Assembly (NCBI RefSeq): GCF_040939455.1
Contig: NC_134108.1
Span: forward strand, 21,171,501-21,235,500
Length of the DNA: 64,000 nt
DNA from: Microcebus murinus
Taxonomy: Eukaryota; Chordata; Mammalia; Primates; Cheirogaleidae
Direction: 5' to 3'
The notes under the pieces were generated by a model. The model searched no databases, was not told the DNA's origin, and saw only the letters and a list, made by a program, of their open reading frames with translations. Positions 13,066 through 25,020 of this stretch are shown here, in pieces. Made by a program: the position numbers and the translations under genes. Position 1 is the stretch's first letter. Each line of letters opens with the position of its first letter.

Positions 13066-14834
13066 TGACCATTTATCAGCATGATGCATCCTAGATTAAC
13101 TTCGGGAAAACAGGGCTGCCCTGTGTACCCATTGTATCCCAGCATATCCTAGCTCAGAAAGATTTAAAATTTCATTTATTTTTAAAAAATTTTCTAGCAA
13201 TATTTAATTGTATACAAGTGTCTATATTTATATCTATCATATAGAAGTGTATATGAATATAAATTTAAATGTATATTTTACATATATGTATTAAGATGAC
13301 AAGTCTGGTGAGTGACAGGGTGGATACCCCTGACCTTCAATCCAAACTAAATATTTTAGACAATCACTTCACTTATATCCTGCCCTATGACTTCTGTCTT
13401 TAATAAACCTTCTCTTGTCATCCATATAAAATATCTTCCTGATTCCTTTCTGACTTCCTCCTTTGAAATTATTTTTGATACTACTCTCTTCCATATAAAA
13501 TTCCTTACTTTAACAGAATAGTGCTTTATTCATTGAGTGTGGCACATCCATTTTGCACATTATCTTAAACAAATCTTGCTGTCAAATTTGTTCTGATTTA
13601 AAATAAACTAGACTTTTGAGCTAATTATTCTCTCTGTCTTATGTCATTGTTGTTATTGTGTTACTTCTGCAAACTCTCTGTGGCCTGAAGCCCATTAGGA
13701 GGTCTTGTCAATCATTAACTTCCTCCCAATCTGGAAAAAGCATGGAAACTAGACCACACTTATGGCCCATTCTATGTTGGTTCTCTATGGATCTGTGAAG
13801 GAAGATTTTTCCATCACCAGCAGATATAAAGTAAAATAAAAGGACATAACCACAACATATTCAAAATACAAATAATGATTTATTTATTGGCAATTTTTGA
13901 TGCTTTTCATCCATCTTCCATCCCATTAGCATAGAAACTTGAAGAAGTCAGATGTCTTAACTCCTTCCCTTTCAGATACTGGCTGACACCTTTAAAAAAC
14001 CATGGAACAAGCACTCAGTGTTCAGCAGAAGCATGCAGGTCTAGGAGTCCAGCACACATATGACAGAGAAGCCATGGCCAGAACAGTGCCACATTCTTTA
14101 CCCTACCCCTTGTCTAACTTACTACACTGTCAATCACCTGCCAACTGCTGTCCCCACCCCTACCCCTCCTCAGGGCACCTGCATCTCTGGCTTTTGCCCA
14201 TCCCTTCTTCTACAGACTCATGATATATCCCTTGCCTTCTGGTTTAACAAACTAGAAAGGACAGCATGATTATTTGATCTCTCTTACTGGACTAAGCATA
14301 AGAGTTATTCTGGGCCCTGCTGCCTGGCTGATTCTGGCTCCAGAGGGGCCAGTGTTGGCTGTTATCTTGAATGTCTATGATCCCTGTGGAAATGGGGACA
14401 GTGAGATACTTGAATTTTTGCCAATGTCACTATTCTACAATTGAAAGCATGCAATTGTCGAACCCACCCTACTTCACAGCAGAGATGTTCCCCCCTAGGG
14501 TTTTTGCTGCAATTGAAAAACTTTATGATCTTCTAGACCAGTCCTCAACCCTGTCTCTTTTTGTACTAAGTGTTTTGTAATGCTCCTTTTATGATTTTGA
14601 AATAAAAGTGATGGATAATATAAACTTTCTACACATAGTTTTGAAAAAAAATCAATGTAAAGCACAAACTAATATAAAGAGACATAATAGGAAAATAATT
14701 TATAATAGATTACAATGGGTTTCACTATATAAATGCTTAGGAACGAGTATTCTAGAACACACAATAGTGTAGTCAGATGATGAGACATATGCACCAAACC
14801 CACTTGTGACAACTACAAAGGCAGGTTGTCAGAG
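13066..14834. other. No gene seen; AT-rich tract at about 13180-13290
   Basis: The stretch 13180-13290 is a degenerate TATA/TATATTTA-rich run. The rest has no recognisable gene. A 69-codon open frame at 14371-14580 shows no domain and no nearby splice support. Confidence 0.4.
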
Positions 14835-14925
14835 GTGGGGTTTTACATTTTTATGTTTATTTGACACATAATAATTGTACACATTTATGGGGTACAATGC
14901 GATGTTTTCGATTCAAGACATATAT
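14835..14925 (-). mobile_element. L1 3' end fragment, minus strand
   Basis: TTGACACATAATAATTGTAC followed by ATTTATGGGGTACAATGCGA is the reverse complement of the 3' UTR of L1M/L1P-class elements. It is a short truncated copy. Confidence 0.75.
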
Positions 14926-15474
14926 TTTATTTGGAGACTCAAATAGCATACGCAGTGCTCCTGTCAGAATGTGATTTTTAAAAAAGTGGTAAAGTCCAAA
15001 CAAAGCAAAATACAATCTTCCCCCTGGGAAATGCAGTGTTGCTCTATCAGATGAAATTATTTTCCAGACTCAAATAATATAAACAGGTTTTTAACTTATA
15101 CAAATATCTGTGGGACATTGGAAAGCTATGTGGGATGCAAGATAATTCTTTGTTGTCTGGAACTGTTCCGTGTACTGTAAGACATCTGGTCTTCTTGGAG
15201 CCTGCCTAGTGATCTAGCCGAAGCCAGTAGCTTCTTTAACACGGTGACAACCAAAACATGGCCTCTCACAATTTAAAAAATCCCACCAGGGAGATGGTAG
15301 AACACTCCCTGAGAACCACTGTCAACATCATCCACCTGTCAGGGAACGTGAACGCGCAGAAAGAAGTGATGGAGGTGGGGTAGGAGGTGTGAATTGAGAT
15401 TATACTCTGTAGCAACGTCCTCGAAGGAATTTTCTGTGTTTTTTTTTTTTTTAACTTCATCTGCAAGATTGTCC

Positions 15475-15565
15475 CTTAAGGTGGGCAGCCTGGGGAGGTT
15501 AAATAACTTAACAGTTGCACAGCTGGGAAGTAATGAGCTAAGTGGAGCTTGAGTCCATAGCTGGT
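15475..15565 (-). mobile_element. MIR-like fragment, minus strand
   Basis: GGGGAGGTTAAATAACTTAA, then AGTTGCACAGCTGGGAAGTA, then TGGAGCTTGAGTCC follow the antisense MIR core. This accounts for part of a 125-codon minus-strand open frame here, which I do not call as a gene. Confidence 0.5.
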
Positions 15566-15849
15566 AGAATTCTTGGCTGTCTGGTTGTGCAGAAAATGAA
15601 GAAATGGGCAATACCACACACACACAGCAGAGAGGTCCCTTCATGGAAATTTCAAGGGGGTTCCCAGCTGAGCCATGCCAGATATGTGAAAGCCCAGGCT
15701 GGGCAGAGAGTGTCAATCAAGCTATTCACGAACTCCAGCTGAGGGAGGTCCTGTCCACCGCTGTGCAGCAGAGTCCAAATCTTGGCTCAAGACCCAGTCC
15801 TGGAACAATGCCACTCTCTGTGGGACTTTTCTTTCTCTTTTTTTCTTCT

Positions 15850-16460
15850 TTTTTTAAAAAAAAAATCCTCATTGTTTTCCCCTTTATAATAGAAATAATG
15901 GATGCTCATTGTAAAATGTTCCTACAATCTAGAAATGCATGAAACAGGAAGTGAAAATTCTGTAGTCTCATCCCTCAAAGCTAATTGCTGCTTACAACCT
16001 TTTGGATTTTTCCCCTCAGCATATAAAAATACTAATTTTACGTGAGATCATGCTATAAATACTGTTTTTAACTTGCTATTTTTACTTAATAATAAAATTG
16101 ACTCTTTATCCTTGTCAATATATAGAAAATGATTCTTCTCCCTAACGTTTAATGACCACATAATATAAAATTATATGTCTACTTTTGCATTGAGTCCATA
16201 GGGAAAACACACCATAAAAATATTATCTTCTTTACATTTTGCCGTCATAAACAATGCTATAATGGGCATCATTGGGCAAATATCTCTGCACAAAGACATA
16301 TATACTCTGTAGCATAAATTCTTAGACATTGAGCTGCCAAATTGCCCTCCTTAAGGCTCTATCCATTTGAAATTCTACCAATGGTACTTGCAAATGTCAA
16401 TTCTTCACATTTTAGCAAACTCTAGTTATTTAACAATTCTATTTTTTCCTAGTGGTTTTG
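15850..16460 (-). mobile_element. Ancient L1 fragment, minus strand
   Basis: GAGATCATGCTATAAATACT, ATAAACAATGCTATAATGGG, GTAGCATAAATTCTTAGACA and GCCAAATTGCCCTCCTTAAG follow the antisense order of an old L1M 3' region. It is heavily diverged with no coding frame. Confidence 0.65.
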
Positions 16461-16569
16461 GGAAAATAATACATGTTAATTATTTTTAAAATATAGTGAA
16501 ATCCATACAAATGTAATAATCTCTGGAAATCATACTTTTTAAAAATTTCCATTGAAACATTTCACTGGA

Positions 16570-16663
16570 TATCTGTACTGTGATGAATGGTACCCCCTAT
16601 AAATATGACTTACTTAGAAAAAGTGTCTTTGCAGATGTAATTAAGTTAAAGATCTCAAGATGA
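16570..16663 (+). mobile_element. Ancient LTR-like/MER repeat, left part, split by an Alu
   Basis: AGTGTCTTTGCAGATGTAAT followed by TAAGTTAAAGATCTCAAGAT is a widespread mammalian medium-reiteration repeat. It continues after the Alu at 17011 with GATCATCCTGGATTGTAGTG. The family name was not settled by eye; an LTR-like origin is likely because the right end carries an AATAAA signal. Confidence 0.6.
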
Positions 16664-16981
16664 GGCCGGGCGCTGTGGCTCACGCCTGTAATCCTAGCTC
16701 TTGGGAGGCTGAGGCGGGCGGATTGCTCAAGGTCAGGAGTTCAAAACCAGCCTGAGCAAGAGCGAGACCCCGTCTCTACTATAAATAGAAAGAAATTAAT
16801 TGGCCAACTGATATATATAGAAAAAAAAATTAGCCGGGCATGGTGGCGCATGCCTGTAGTCCCAGCTACTCGGGAGGCTGAGGCAGAAAGATCACTCAAG
16901 CCCAGGAGTCTGAGGTTGCTGTGAGCTAGGCTGACGCCACGGCACTCACTCAAGCCTGGACAACAAAGCGAGACTCTGTCT

Positions 16982-17010
<29 letters not shown>
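16664..17010 (+). mobile_element. Strepsirrhine-type Alu, well preserved
   Basis: Two complete 7SL-derived arms (GGCCGGGCGCTGTGGCTCAC at the start) are joined by an extended linker reading AAAGAAATTAATTGGCCAAC and then an A-run, a form I associate with lemur/galago Alus. The tail is about 29 A. The target-site duplication AAAGATCTCAAGATGA flanks it at 16648-16663 and again at 17010-17025, essentially perfect, showing a comparatively recent insertion into an older repeat. Confidence 0.96.
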
Positions 17011-17014
<4 letters not shown>

Positions 17015-17350
17015 TCTCAAGATGAGATCATCCTGGATTGTAGTGGGCCCTACATCCAATGACAAGTTTTATTATAAGAAAAAAGAAGAGAAGATACAAA
17101 GGAGAGGGAAACTGAGGCAGAGATTGGAGTGACACCTCTACAGGCCAGGGATCGCCAAGGATCGCCAGCGTGGTCAGATGGTAGGAGAGTGCTGTGGACC
17201 AGATTCTCTCTCAGAACCTCCAGGAGGAAGCAATCCTCCCAACACCTTGATATTTTGAATTTCTGGCCTCCAGAACTGCGAGAGAATAAATTTGTGCTGT
17301 TATTTTAAGCCACCAAGTTTGTGGTAATTTGTTACAACACCCTAAGAAGC
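17011..17350 (+). mobile_element. Ancient LTR-like/MER repeat, right part
   Basis: This continues the repeat interrupted at 16664. Landmarks are GGGCCCTACATCCAATGACA, AGAGATTGGAGTGACACC, CTGGCCTCCAGAACTGCGAG, GAATAAATTTGTGCTG and GTGGTAATTTGTTACAACAC. The AATAAA followed by a short U3/R/U5-like end is why I favour an LTR. Its strand is inferred from that signal. Confidence 0.6.
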
Positions 17351-17529
17351 TACCATCTCCTTCTAAACATTTCTCTGTTCATGGTCACATGAGATATATA
17401 TATAAAACAACAATAGGATCACTGACTATGCACATGCTATTTTGCATCTCGATTTTTTCATTCAACAATATTTCCACGTTAATTAAAACAGAACCACATA
17501 ATCCTCTTTTAACATTTAGATGAAAACAT

Positions 17530-18620
17530 TTTTTTAATGAGATAGAATTCACACATCATAAAATTCGCCATTTTAAAGTGTACAATTCAGAGGGTTTTAG
17601 TATATTTACAAGGTTGTGCAATTATCACCTAACTCCAGAATATTTTTGACAACCCCTGCAAAGAAACCCCATCCCCATTAGCAGTTATTCCTCATTTCCC
17701 TCTCCCACCAGCCCTTGGCTTCTACTTATCTACTTTCTATCTCTATCAATTTGCCCATTCTGGACATTTAGTATAAATGGCATAACATAATATGTGACCT
17801 TTTGTGTCGGACTTCTTTCACTTAGTGTAATATTTTCATGGTCCATATAAGTTTTAGCTTTATCAGCACTTCATTCCTCTTCATGGATGAGTAATATTCC
17901 ATTGTACAGATATACCACATTTGTTCACACATTCATCAATTGATGAATAGTTCAGTTGTTTCCACTTTGGGGCTGTTGTGAATAATGCTGCTATGAACAT
18001 ATGTGTACAAGTTTTCATGTGAACATATGTTTTCAATTCTTTAGGGTACATACCTAAGAATGCAACTATGGTTATTCTAGGTTTAACGATTTGGGGGACT
18101 GCCAAGCTGTTTACCACAGTGCCTGCACCATTTTACCTTCCCGCCAACAACATATGAGGATTCCAATTTTTCTACATCCTCGCTAACACTTGTTATTTTC
18201 CTTTTTTTAAAAAAAAAAAATTATAGTCATCCTAGTGGGTATGAAGGGATATGTCATTGTGATTTCTAACTGTATTTCCCTAATGACTGATGATTGTGAG
18301 CACATAATCACTCTTAATGCTTCAGAATATTTTATTGTATGTACGTACTATGAATTTTTCCATAATTCCCTACTGATAGGCAGGTAGGATTTTCCAAAAT
18401 ATTTTTTGTCATTTTTGCAGGATGTCTATTTACTTTGCTCAATAAAGTTCCTTAGTGTAAATTTCTGGAATTAAGATTGCTCGTGAAAAAGCAAGCTCAT
18501 TTTACCTTCAAACACATATTGCCAAACAGTCTTCCTGAATAGTTATATTTATTTTCTGGTGGTGCCTTATTTCTCCCCATGCTGGCTAATAATGTCACAA
18601 CTAAGAAACTATGAACCTGA
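17530..18620 (-). mobile_element. Ancient L1 fragments (3' UTR/ORF2 end), minus strand
   Basis: CATAAAATTCGCCATTTTAA, GTGTACAATTCAGAGGGTTT, ATTCCATTGTACAGATATAC, GAATAATGCTGCTATGAACA and CTCGCTAACACTTGTTATT are antisense old-L1 landmarks in order. From about 18300 a second, more diverged L1-like stretch follows (ATTGCCAAACAGTCTTCC), perhaps a separate insertion. Confidence 0.78.
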
Positions 18621-18925
18621 GTGTGTGAGAAATGTCGTATTTCCTTATTAACTTAAAATCAACTTAAACTCAGTGGTCTATCCTGTTGACATGGGAGGAT
18701 TAAATTATAGCCCTAATTAGGGATCTCCCTAAAACCTCTTCCCCATCCCAAGCCACAAGGCCTTGTAAATTCCCTGGGGGTTCTTATGCCAGTGGAGCAG
18801 AGAGCTCCTTCCTACCTTCTGTGCACAAGGCTACCTTATTCTCCAAAGCTTCATGGTCCCTTGGATTCTGATAATTCTGCTGTTGTTTCCACACCATACT
18901 TGGGGATCTTTAAAAAGCTGTGAAT

Positions 18926-19210
18926 GGCCAGGTGTAGTGGCTCACACCTGTAACCCCAGCACTTCGGGAGGCCAAGGCAGGAGGTTGAGACCAGCCTAGG
19001 CAACATAGAGAAACCCTGTCTCTACAAAAAAATATTAAAAAATCAGCTGGACATGGTGATGCTCTCCTGTAGTTCAGCTACTCAGGAGGCTGAGGTGGGT
19101 GGATCACTTGAGTCCAGGAGCTGGAGGTTGCAGTGAGCTGTGATAGTGCCACTGCACTCCAGCCTGGGCCACAGAGTGAGACCCCACCTCTAAAAATAAA
19201 TAAATACATA
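18926..19210 (+). mobile_element. Alu dimer without the strepsirrhine linker (old, J-like)
   Basis: Both arms are present (GGCCAGGTGTAGTGGCTCAC; TGCACTCCAGCCTGGGCC), with a simple CTACAAAAAAATATTAAAAA linker and a TAAA-rich tail. AAAGCTGTGAAT before and ATAAACTGTGAAC after form a degenerate target-site duplication. The divergence and the absence of the extended linker suggest insertion before the strepsirrhine-type Alus spread. Confidence 0.9.
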
Positions 19211-19310
19211 AACTGTGAACTAGGGCTGGGGTTTATACTTCCCAGGGTGCTGCCAAGAGAGCCACAAGTCCTTGCTCTCCTCCTGTCCTTTTAAACCTCA
19301 GCTTTCTTTC

Positions 19311-19385
19311 TTTTCTCTGTTAATCAGTCCCTCTGTCTCTCTCTTCATCTGTCTCTGCTTATCTCTCTCTCTCTCTCTTCCCATG
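19311..19385. repeat. CT-rich low-complexity tract
   Basis: A degenerate (TCTC)n run with an uninterrupted core of CT dinucleotides near 19360-19378. It causes an artefactual minus-strand open frame rich in Arg and Glu. Confidence 0.85.
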
Positions 19386-19659
19386 TCTCTGCACCTCTTA
19401 AAGCCAGACATAATCTTCTCAGTAAGTTTAATTGCACACGAATAGCAGGAAAAGCCAGGCGGATTTTGCTTACCAAACCTGGAAAAATCTATGAGACAAG
19501 AAAATGGGCTGGCGTTGAGGTAGAACATACTTATAGGAAGACATAAATTAATTACTCTAATTATTCTGCTTCATTATGTTTGTCAATCTGTTTCACCTTT
19601 GTTAATAAGACACACAAAAAATGTTTTCTTCTTAGTTCCTTTTATGAGCGTTCATTGTT

Positions 19660-20815
19660 TTCGTATGATTATAAATCTTTTTCATCTTTGTGACTCTAAT
19701 AGCTATTGGATTATATTTTATGTCATTTTAATTCCTATGTATTCAATTTAATGGTGTTGGTCAACTTTTCACATGTTTATTGTATATTTGCAAATCTATT
19801 CTGTGAATGGCTTTTTCATTTTCTTTGCCTATTTCCTAATGAGTGTTTGACTTTTTCTTGTCACTGTGTAGGCACTCTTGACAACAAAGATCTTCGGCCC
19901 TTCAAAGGTATCACAAATATTTTCTCCTATTGTGTTAGTTGCTGGGCAAGTTTTCTATGGTCTTTAAGTTTCTAATTTTATTTAATCAACTGTCAACAGT
20001 TTACTTTTTAATTTTGGACTTTTTGCTGAGGGTCACAGCAGACCCTTCCTGCACCAAGAAATATTCTCCCAAATTTTGTTTAAGCGCTATCATACTTTAT
20101 TCATTATATTTTTTGTTTAAATAATCAAACCCTCTGGATTGTTTGTGTGCTTGTATATGTGTATTGTGTGAGGAAAGAATGTTAATTTTTTTCCTATTTT
20201 GGCTATCAAATTTCCCAAAATATTCATTGATCAATCCCATCAGTTATCTGCTAACTTGAATTGTTGCCTTCTTTTTTCTCCATTACATTTTCTAATTAGT
20301 ATTACTGGTGTATCTTCATATTAATTCTTTGTATTTTCTTTATTTTTAACCATCTTCCTGAACGCTAGTGTCAATAAACTATCGATTATTTCTCTTGGTT
20401 TTCTATATATAAGAATAATAGAGCATCATCTAAGAAAGATAGCTTTAGCCCTCATAGAAACTTCAATTAAATTTTACAGTTTTCTATAAGGGTTTTACAT
20501 ATTTCTTATTAAATTTTTAATAAATGTTTTTGAGTTCTGGTTACTCTTGGGAATAGAGTAGCTATGTAAGTGTGGGTCTATGTGTCATATTGCATAACTA
20601 GAGCCTCTTGAACAATATTAAATAACGAAGACATATGTTTCTGGTGTTTCTGCTGGGCCTCTTACCCACTTTTTAAGCAATATTTTGTTCCTAGTGAATA
20701 CATATTTAACATACTTATAGGAATTGTCAAGTGGCCTCCCCAAATTTTTACTGATTTATACTCCTACAAGAGTCTATAAGAGTGTCTATTCCCTACACTT
20801 GTGTTGGGAAAAGGT
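19660..20815 (-). mobile_element. Ancient L1 ORF2 remnant, minus strand
   Basis: TTGTATATTTGCAAATCTAT, TTTTCATTTTCTTTGCCTAT, AAATATTTTCTCCTATTGTG and TCCTGAACGCTAGTGTCAAT recall antisense ORF2 of old L1 elements. Decay is heavy and the right boundary is uncertain. No open frame of ORF2 length remains on either strand. Confidence 0.5.
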
Positions 20816-21309
20816 TGTAACATGTCATGATTCATCTGGGCATGAACATAGTTTTTGAAAGAGTGAATCAGATCACCCTAGCAAGAGTTTGGTATATTTC
20901 TCTCCCACTTCCTGGTTTTGCTATTCCTGTGTTCCAACTATGGGCTCCAATTCTTTGCCATGCATTGGCACTTTCTCTATTCAGCTCACAACCTCCTATC
21001 TAAACTCAGTCTTGGCTTTGACCTAGCCATTCCACTTCCTTGTTTGAATTGCTAACTCACCCCCACGTGTACAAGACAAAACTGGCCTGGTCAGTCACAT
21101 ACTGGCCAAGTGGAGCAGAATGTGTCAAGGATTGGGTTTCCCCAGGACTGGTGCTGGAACTAAGTCAAAGTCCATAGGTTAAAACGCAGAAGATACCCTG
21201 TACAAACAAACACTGAACCCAGACTTCAAAACCCAAACACGGCCAGCTCACTCCTGAGATAAGCAGCCCATCTCTGACTTGGACCCAGTAACAAGTCCAG
21301 AGCTGGTGT

Positions 21310-21705
21310 AGTTTCTTTGCTCTGCAAAGCCCTCAGGGACCAGGCTCCCTATGGCTTTCCACTTGACCAAGCCAAGAGCAATCTCTTCCTCAATAACCAA
21401 GAAGGATCTTCAGTCATCACATTCCTGTTCTAAGCAGCAGGCTGCAAGAAAGGAGGAAGAAGAGGTAAAGAGCATGTGTCAGCTGCCTCTGATGGAAGGT
21501 TCTTGGACACTAGTATGGGACACTTTCACTTAAATTCCATTGGTCAGACCTAGTCATGTGACTATACTGAGTTGTAAACGAGGCTGACCAGTGTCGCCTT
21601 TGTTCTGGTTGGCTGTGTGCCTGTCCAGAAATTCTATTACTGTTCAAGATGGGGAGAATGGATATTGATAGGTGATTAGCAATAGTTGCCACAAAGATCT
21701 ACTAA
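21310..21705. mobile_element. Ancient interspersed repeat, family unresolved
   Basis: ATTCCATTGGTCAGACCTAG, TCATGTGACTATACTGAG, then GAGAATGGATATTGATAGG resemble a common mammalian medium-copy repeat, but I cannot name the family with confidence. No gene is seen between 20816 and 21310 either. Confidence 0.4.
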
Positions 21706-22305
21706 ATTAGGTAATGAATTAGGCCTCAAAGTTTAACAGAGACAGACAGACATGTGGGTGAACAAATGAAATAAATTCCTACATGGGGGCTGTGCTTAGG
21801 TGAAGTAGGCAATGGGAGGCTGAAGTACAAAAGAAGAGTTGATCAATCCTACTCGGAAAGGAAAATGGGGGAGGGTTCATAGACTTTCAATTTTAAGTCT
21901 TGAAAATTGAGTAGATTTTTACCAGGTGCTCTGTAAGGAAGAACATTTGAGGTTGTAGGAACAACTTAGGTATAGAGGAATAAAATATGATAATGCCTTT
22001 ATATATGAAATATATATCTATGAGAGCCTTTCTGTCTGGCTGCTAGGTGCAAGGGAAGTGAGTAATTCAGCTAGAAGTGAGTTTGGACAAGTAGGCAAGA
22101 AAATGAGCAGCCATGTGTGTCCTACTGAGGAGTGTGGCCTTTGATCTCTAGGCAATAGGGACCGGATCTGAATGATAGAATTACAAGATCAGATCTGATG
22201 TGTATTTTGAAGAAAAATTTGAAAGGGGTATGACTGGATGAAAGCCACATGGCGGAGAAAGAGTTGAGGCATTCTCTTAGACTTTAGCACGGAGATCTCC
22301 ATGGA
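21706..22305. other. No gene seen
   Basis: AT-moderate DNA without a recognised gene or repeat. Confidence 0.4.
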
Positions 22306-22600
22306 TGGGATATCAGTCAGGATGCTCCACAGAAACAGAATCCGTAGGACTGTGGGTGCTGGCAGGTCTGAGGTATGGAGGGTAGGCCAGCAGGCTGCAG
22401 ACTCTCAAGCAGGAGCTGATGCTGCTCTCTGGAGGCTGAATTTCTTCTTCAGGAAAGCCTGTTTTGTTCTATGGCTTTGCAACAGATTGAGTAAAGCACA
22501 TTCAGATTACCAAAAACAATCTCTTTCCTTAAAGTCAACCGACTGTAGTTGTTAATCACATCCATAAAATACTCTTGCAGCAAAACCCAGGTTACTGTTT
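22306..22600. mobile_element. Ancient interspersed repeat, family unresolved
   Basis: TCAGGATGCTCCACAGAAAC, GTAGGCCAGCAGGCTGCAGA, then CTTAAAGTCAACCGACTGTA and TTAATCACATCCATAAAATA follow a widespread mammalian repeat I recognise by text but cannot name. The 84-codon open frame at 22301-22555 lies inside it and is not a gene. Confidence 0.5.
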
Positions 22601-23928
22601 ATTTCTATAGGGAACTACAGGAGAAGCAAATTTGGTGTCCAAGAGAAAATAATGTGCTTGGTTTTGGACATGTTGAGAATAAGGAGCCTATGGGAGATCT
22701 AGGGGGAACTGAGATACTGTATGATCTTTAAGAACATGTTCTGGATTAGAACTTTAAAGTGAGGTAGATCAAATTGCAAGTAAAAGTAGGGATGAGTAAA
22801 ACAGGGTGAGTATGTGAAGAGTGTTACAAATGCTCACATATGTAAATGAGTAAAGTGAGTGGGCAATAGAGAGTGGTGGGGACTAGGGCAGATGGAGAGC
22901 AGATCTCCAGTCTCTGTGGAGTAACCTCTGTTTGGTTCCAACAACTTATTGCTATGTATAAGTGTTGGTCTAGTGTTGTCAGATCTTTCCATTTTTCAAA
23001 AAAACCTGGGAAATCCAGCTGAATAAGTTAACAGCTCTGGTTTTACATAATGGGTTTTAAATTTGCCTGAAATACTGTCTGGTCCAAACTGAATTCATCT
23101 GTGGGCTCTAGCCAGTTTGTGGGTCCCCACTTTGAGAACTTTGAGGAAGAACCCCAATATTTAATGGACAATAAGAAAATGTGTCAACTGTATAAGTACT
23201 AAAATAAGGCCTTAAAATATGACAATTGGGAGTTAACCGGTAATCAGCCTGAATTATTTTACATATTTTACATATGGTGGAGGCAGAAAGTGGATTATAC
23301 ATGTAGAAGAAAGTTGAGACTATTCTTTCAAGACCTGCTGCTTAAATTTTTTCACGTAAGCAGTTTGGTAACACCCCCTTTATTTTTAGCTGTTAGAACA
23401 CGATGTACATTTTATGGTTCTGTGCTCAGATTGAGGGACTATGTGCTTCTATGTGACTAGAACACTTTGATCATCCTGGTTTTCAGGGCTTACGGGGTAC
23501 AGATGAAAAATATCAAATAAACCATAAATGTAATTTATTTCTACCAAGAAATTGTATGTAAGTTTATATAAAACAATTAACAAAAATACATTGTAACAAT
23601 TTGTGAATGCTGCCCTGGAAAGAATCACTTCACATATTCAGCAAAAATAAAAATAATAAAATTTACACACCATACTCATTCTTCTCAAAACTCTCTGAGC
23701 CCTCCAGCGAACAACAGTTAATTGAAGGCCAAGGAACTTGGCTGGTAGATGTTTCTAGATCTACACTTGTCAATTGACACTTCAGGATTTAATCAGGCCT
23801 TCTTCACACCTGTATTCTTTTTAGCTTCCAAGACTAGAAAGACGAACAAGTGCCCAATGCAATTTAAATTGTGTTTGTCCAAGAAGGAAGAAGTGCAGGT
23901 TCCCCAGTGGGCGTGTGCATGCATGCGA
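22601..23928. other. No gene seen
   Basis: Apparently single-copy DNA with no convincing exon, repeat or RNA gene. Confidence 0.4.
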
Positions 23929-23954
23929 GTGTGTGTGTGTGTGTGTGTGTGTGT
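23929..23954. repeat. (GT)13 microsatellite
   Basis: An uninterrupted alternating GT tract, preceded by a GCATGCATGCGA purine-pyrimidine alternation. Confidence 0.95.
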
Positions 23955-24966
23955 ATTCACACATGAATGAAAAACCTATTTCCTCATGGGTTCATGTCAA
24001 TCAGTAGGATTCCTCAAGCCATTTGCAAGCTCCATGAATAAAGCTGCATTCTTGATGCCAAATTCCCAGTGGCACAGCCAGAGTGACAGCTAATCCCCAA
24101 GCAGTGATCCTTCTCAGGAAATAAATGTAGAGACTGGCCCTAACCAAAAGGGGAGAAAGCTTCATGTAAGAGCTGAAAGTTAAAGGAAAAGAGAGAAGTC
24201 CGTTGCCAATAGGTACCCTCACACAGCAGCCTAGGTCCCCTTTAAAATTTCATGGGATTTCACTAATTGTAGGTGACTATGGGTTAACATGCTTAAAATG
24301 CTAGAACACACAAAAAATCAGTTATTCACACTTTAGGATTGCTTAGTTGGTTTTTCTGTTTATACCTAGCTGAGATTAGCAGGTTTAAAAGAATATGAGT
24401 TGGACTGAAAGGGAAGCTGATGGGAGAGAAGTGATGATCATTCTGGAATAGGAGTCCCTTCAGAGGAGGCAGAAAGTAGCAGTCAGCTGAGCTGGAAGGC
24501 ATGAGGCTCCTAGGGAGAGGAGGTGCGGGGCTGAGTGGGGCCTCTGTCAGTGTGGTAACGGGCTAGGAGGAAAAGGATTGTGAGAACCAAGAAGCTGAAG
24601 TGAAATGGTGGCTATCAAAGGCAAATTTTATTTCCATTCTATCGCCACTCCACTCTCCTTGCGGTTGGCTGATGAAGGGCTTTTCCTGGTGGCATTTTGG
24701 CTGGAAGCTTCTAGGGCTGGGGTGGGGCATACAAAGGGTGGGGCAGGGAGTACTGATCACACCCGAAGATGCTGGGCTGAGGTGAAAACCAAGAAAATGA
24801 GGAAGGATCTAATTATAATATCACAGATTAATCAAGAAACCATGGTAGTAGAGAGATGAATCATCAGACTACTGCCATGGAAATCACTTCTAATGTCTTC
24901 AGCTACTGGAAAGGAAATTTTCTCAAATCTAATTTCTCCATTTGGCTAACCTTACATTAAAACTTC

Positions 24967-25020
24967 GTGTGTGTGTGCGCATGTATATGTGTGTGTGGCT
25001 GTATGTGTGCGTGTATATAT
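24967..25020. repeat. TG/TATA mixed dinucleotide tract
   Basis: A degenerate TG run passing into TATATAT with GC steps (GTGTGCGCATG). Confidence 0.85.

Noticed and set aside
15339..15716. Open frame of 125 codons, minus strand
   Set aside because: It overlaps a MIR-like fragment and a poly-T run; no domain and competing open frames on the other strand.
23929..25020. TG tracts as candidate CRISPR-like or satellite arrays
   Set aside because: They are simple dinucleotide microsatellites.
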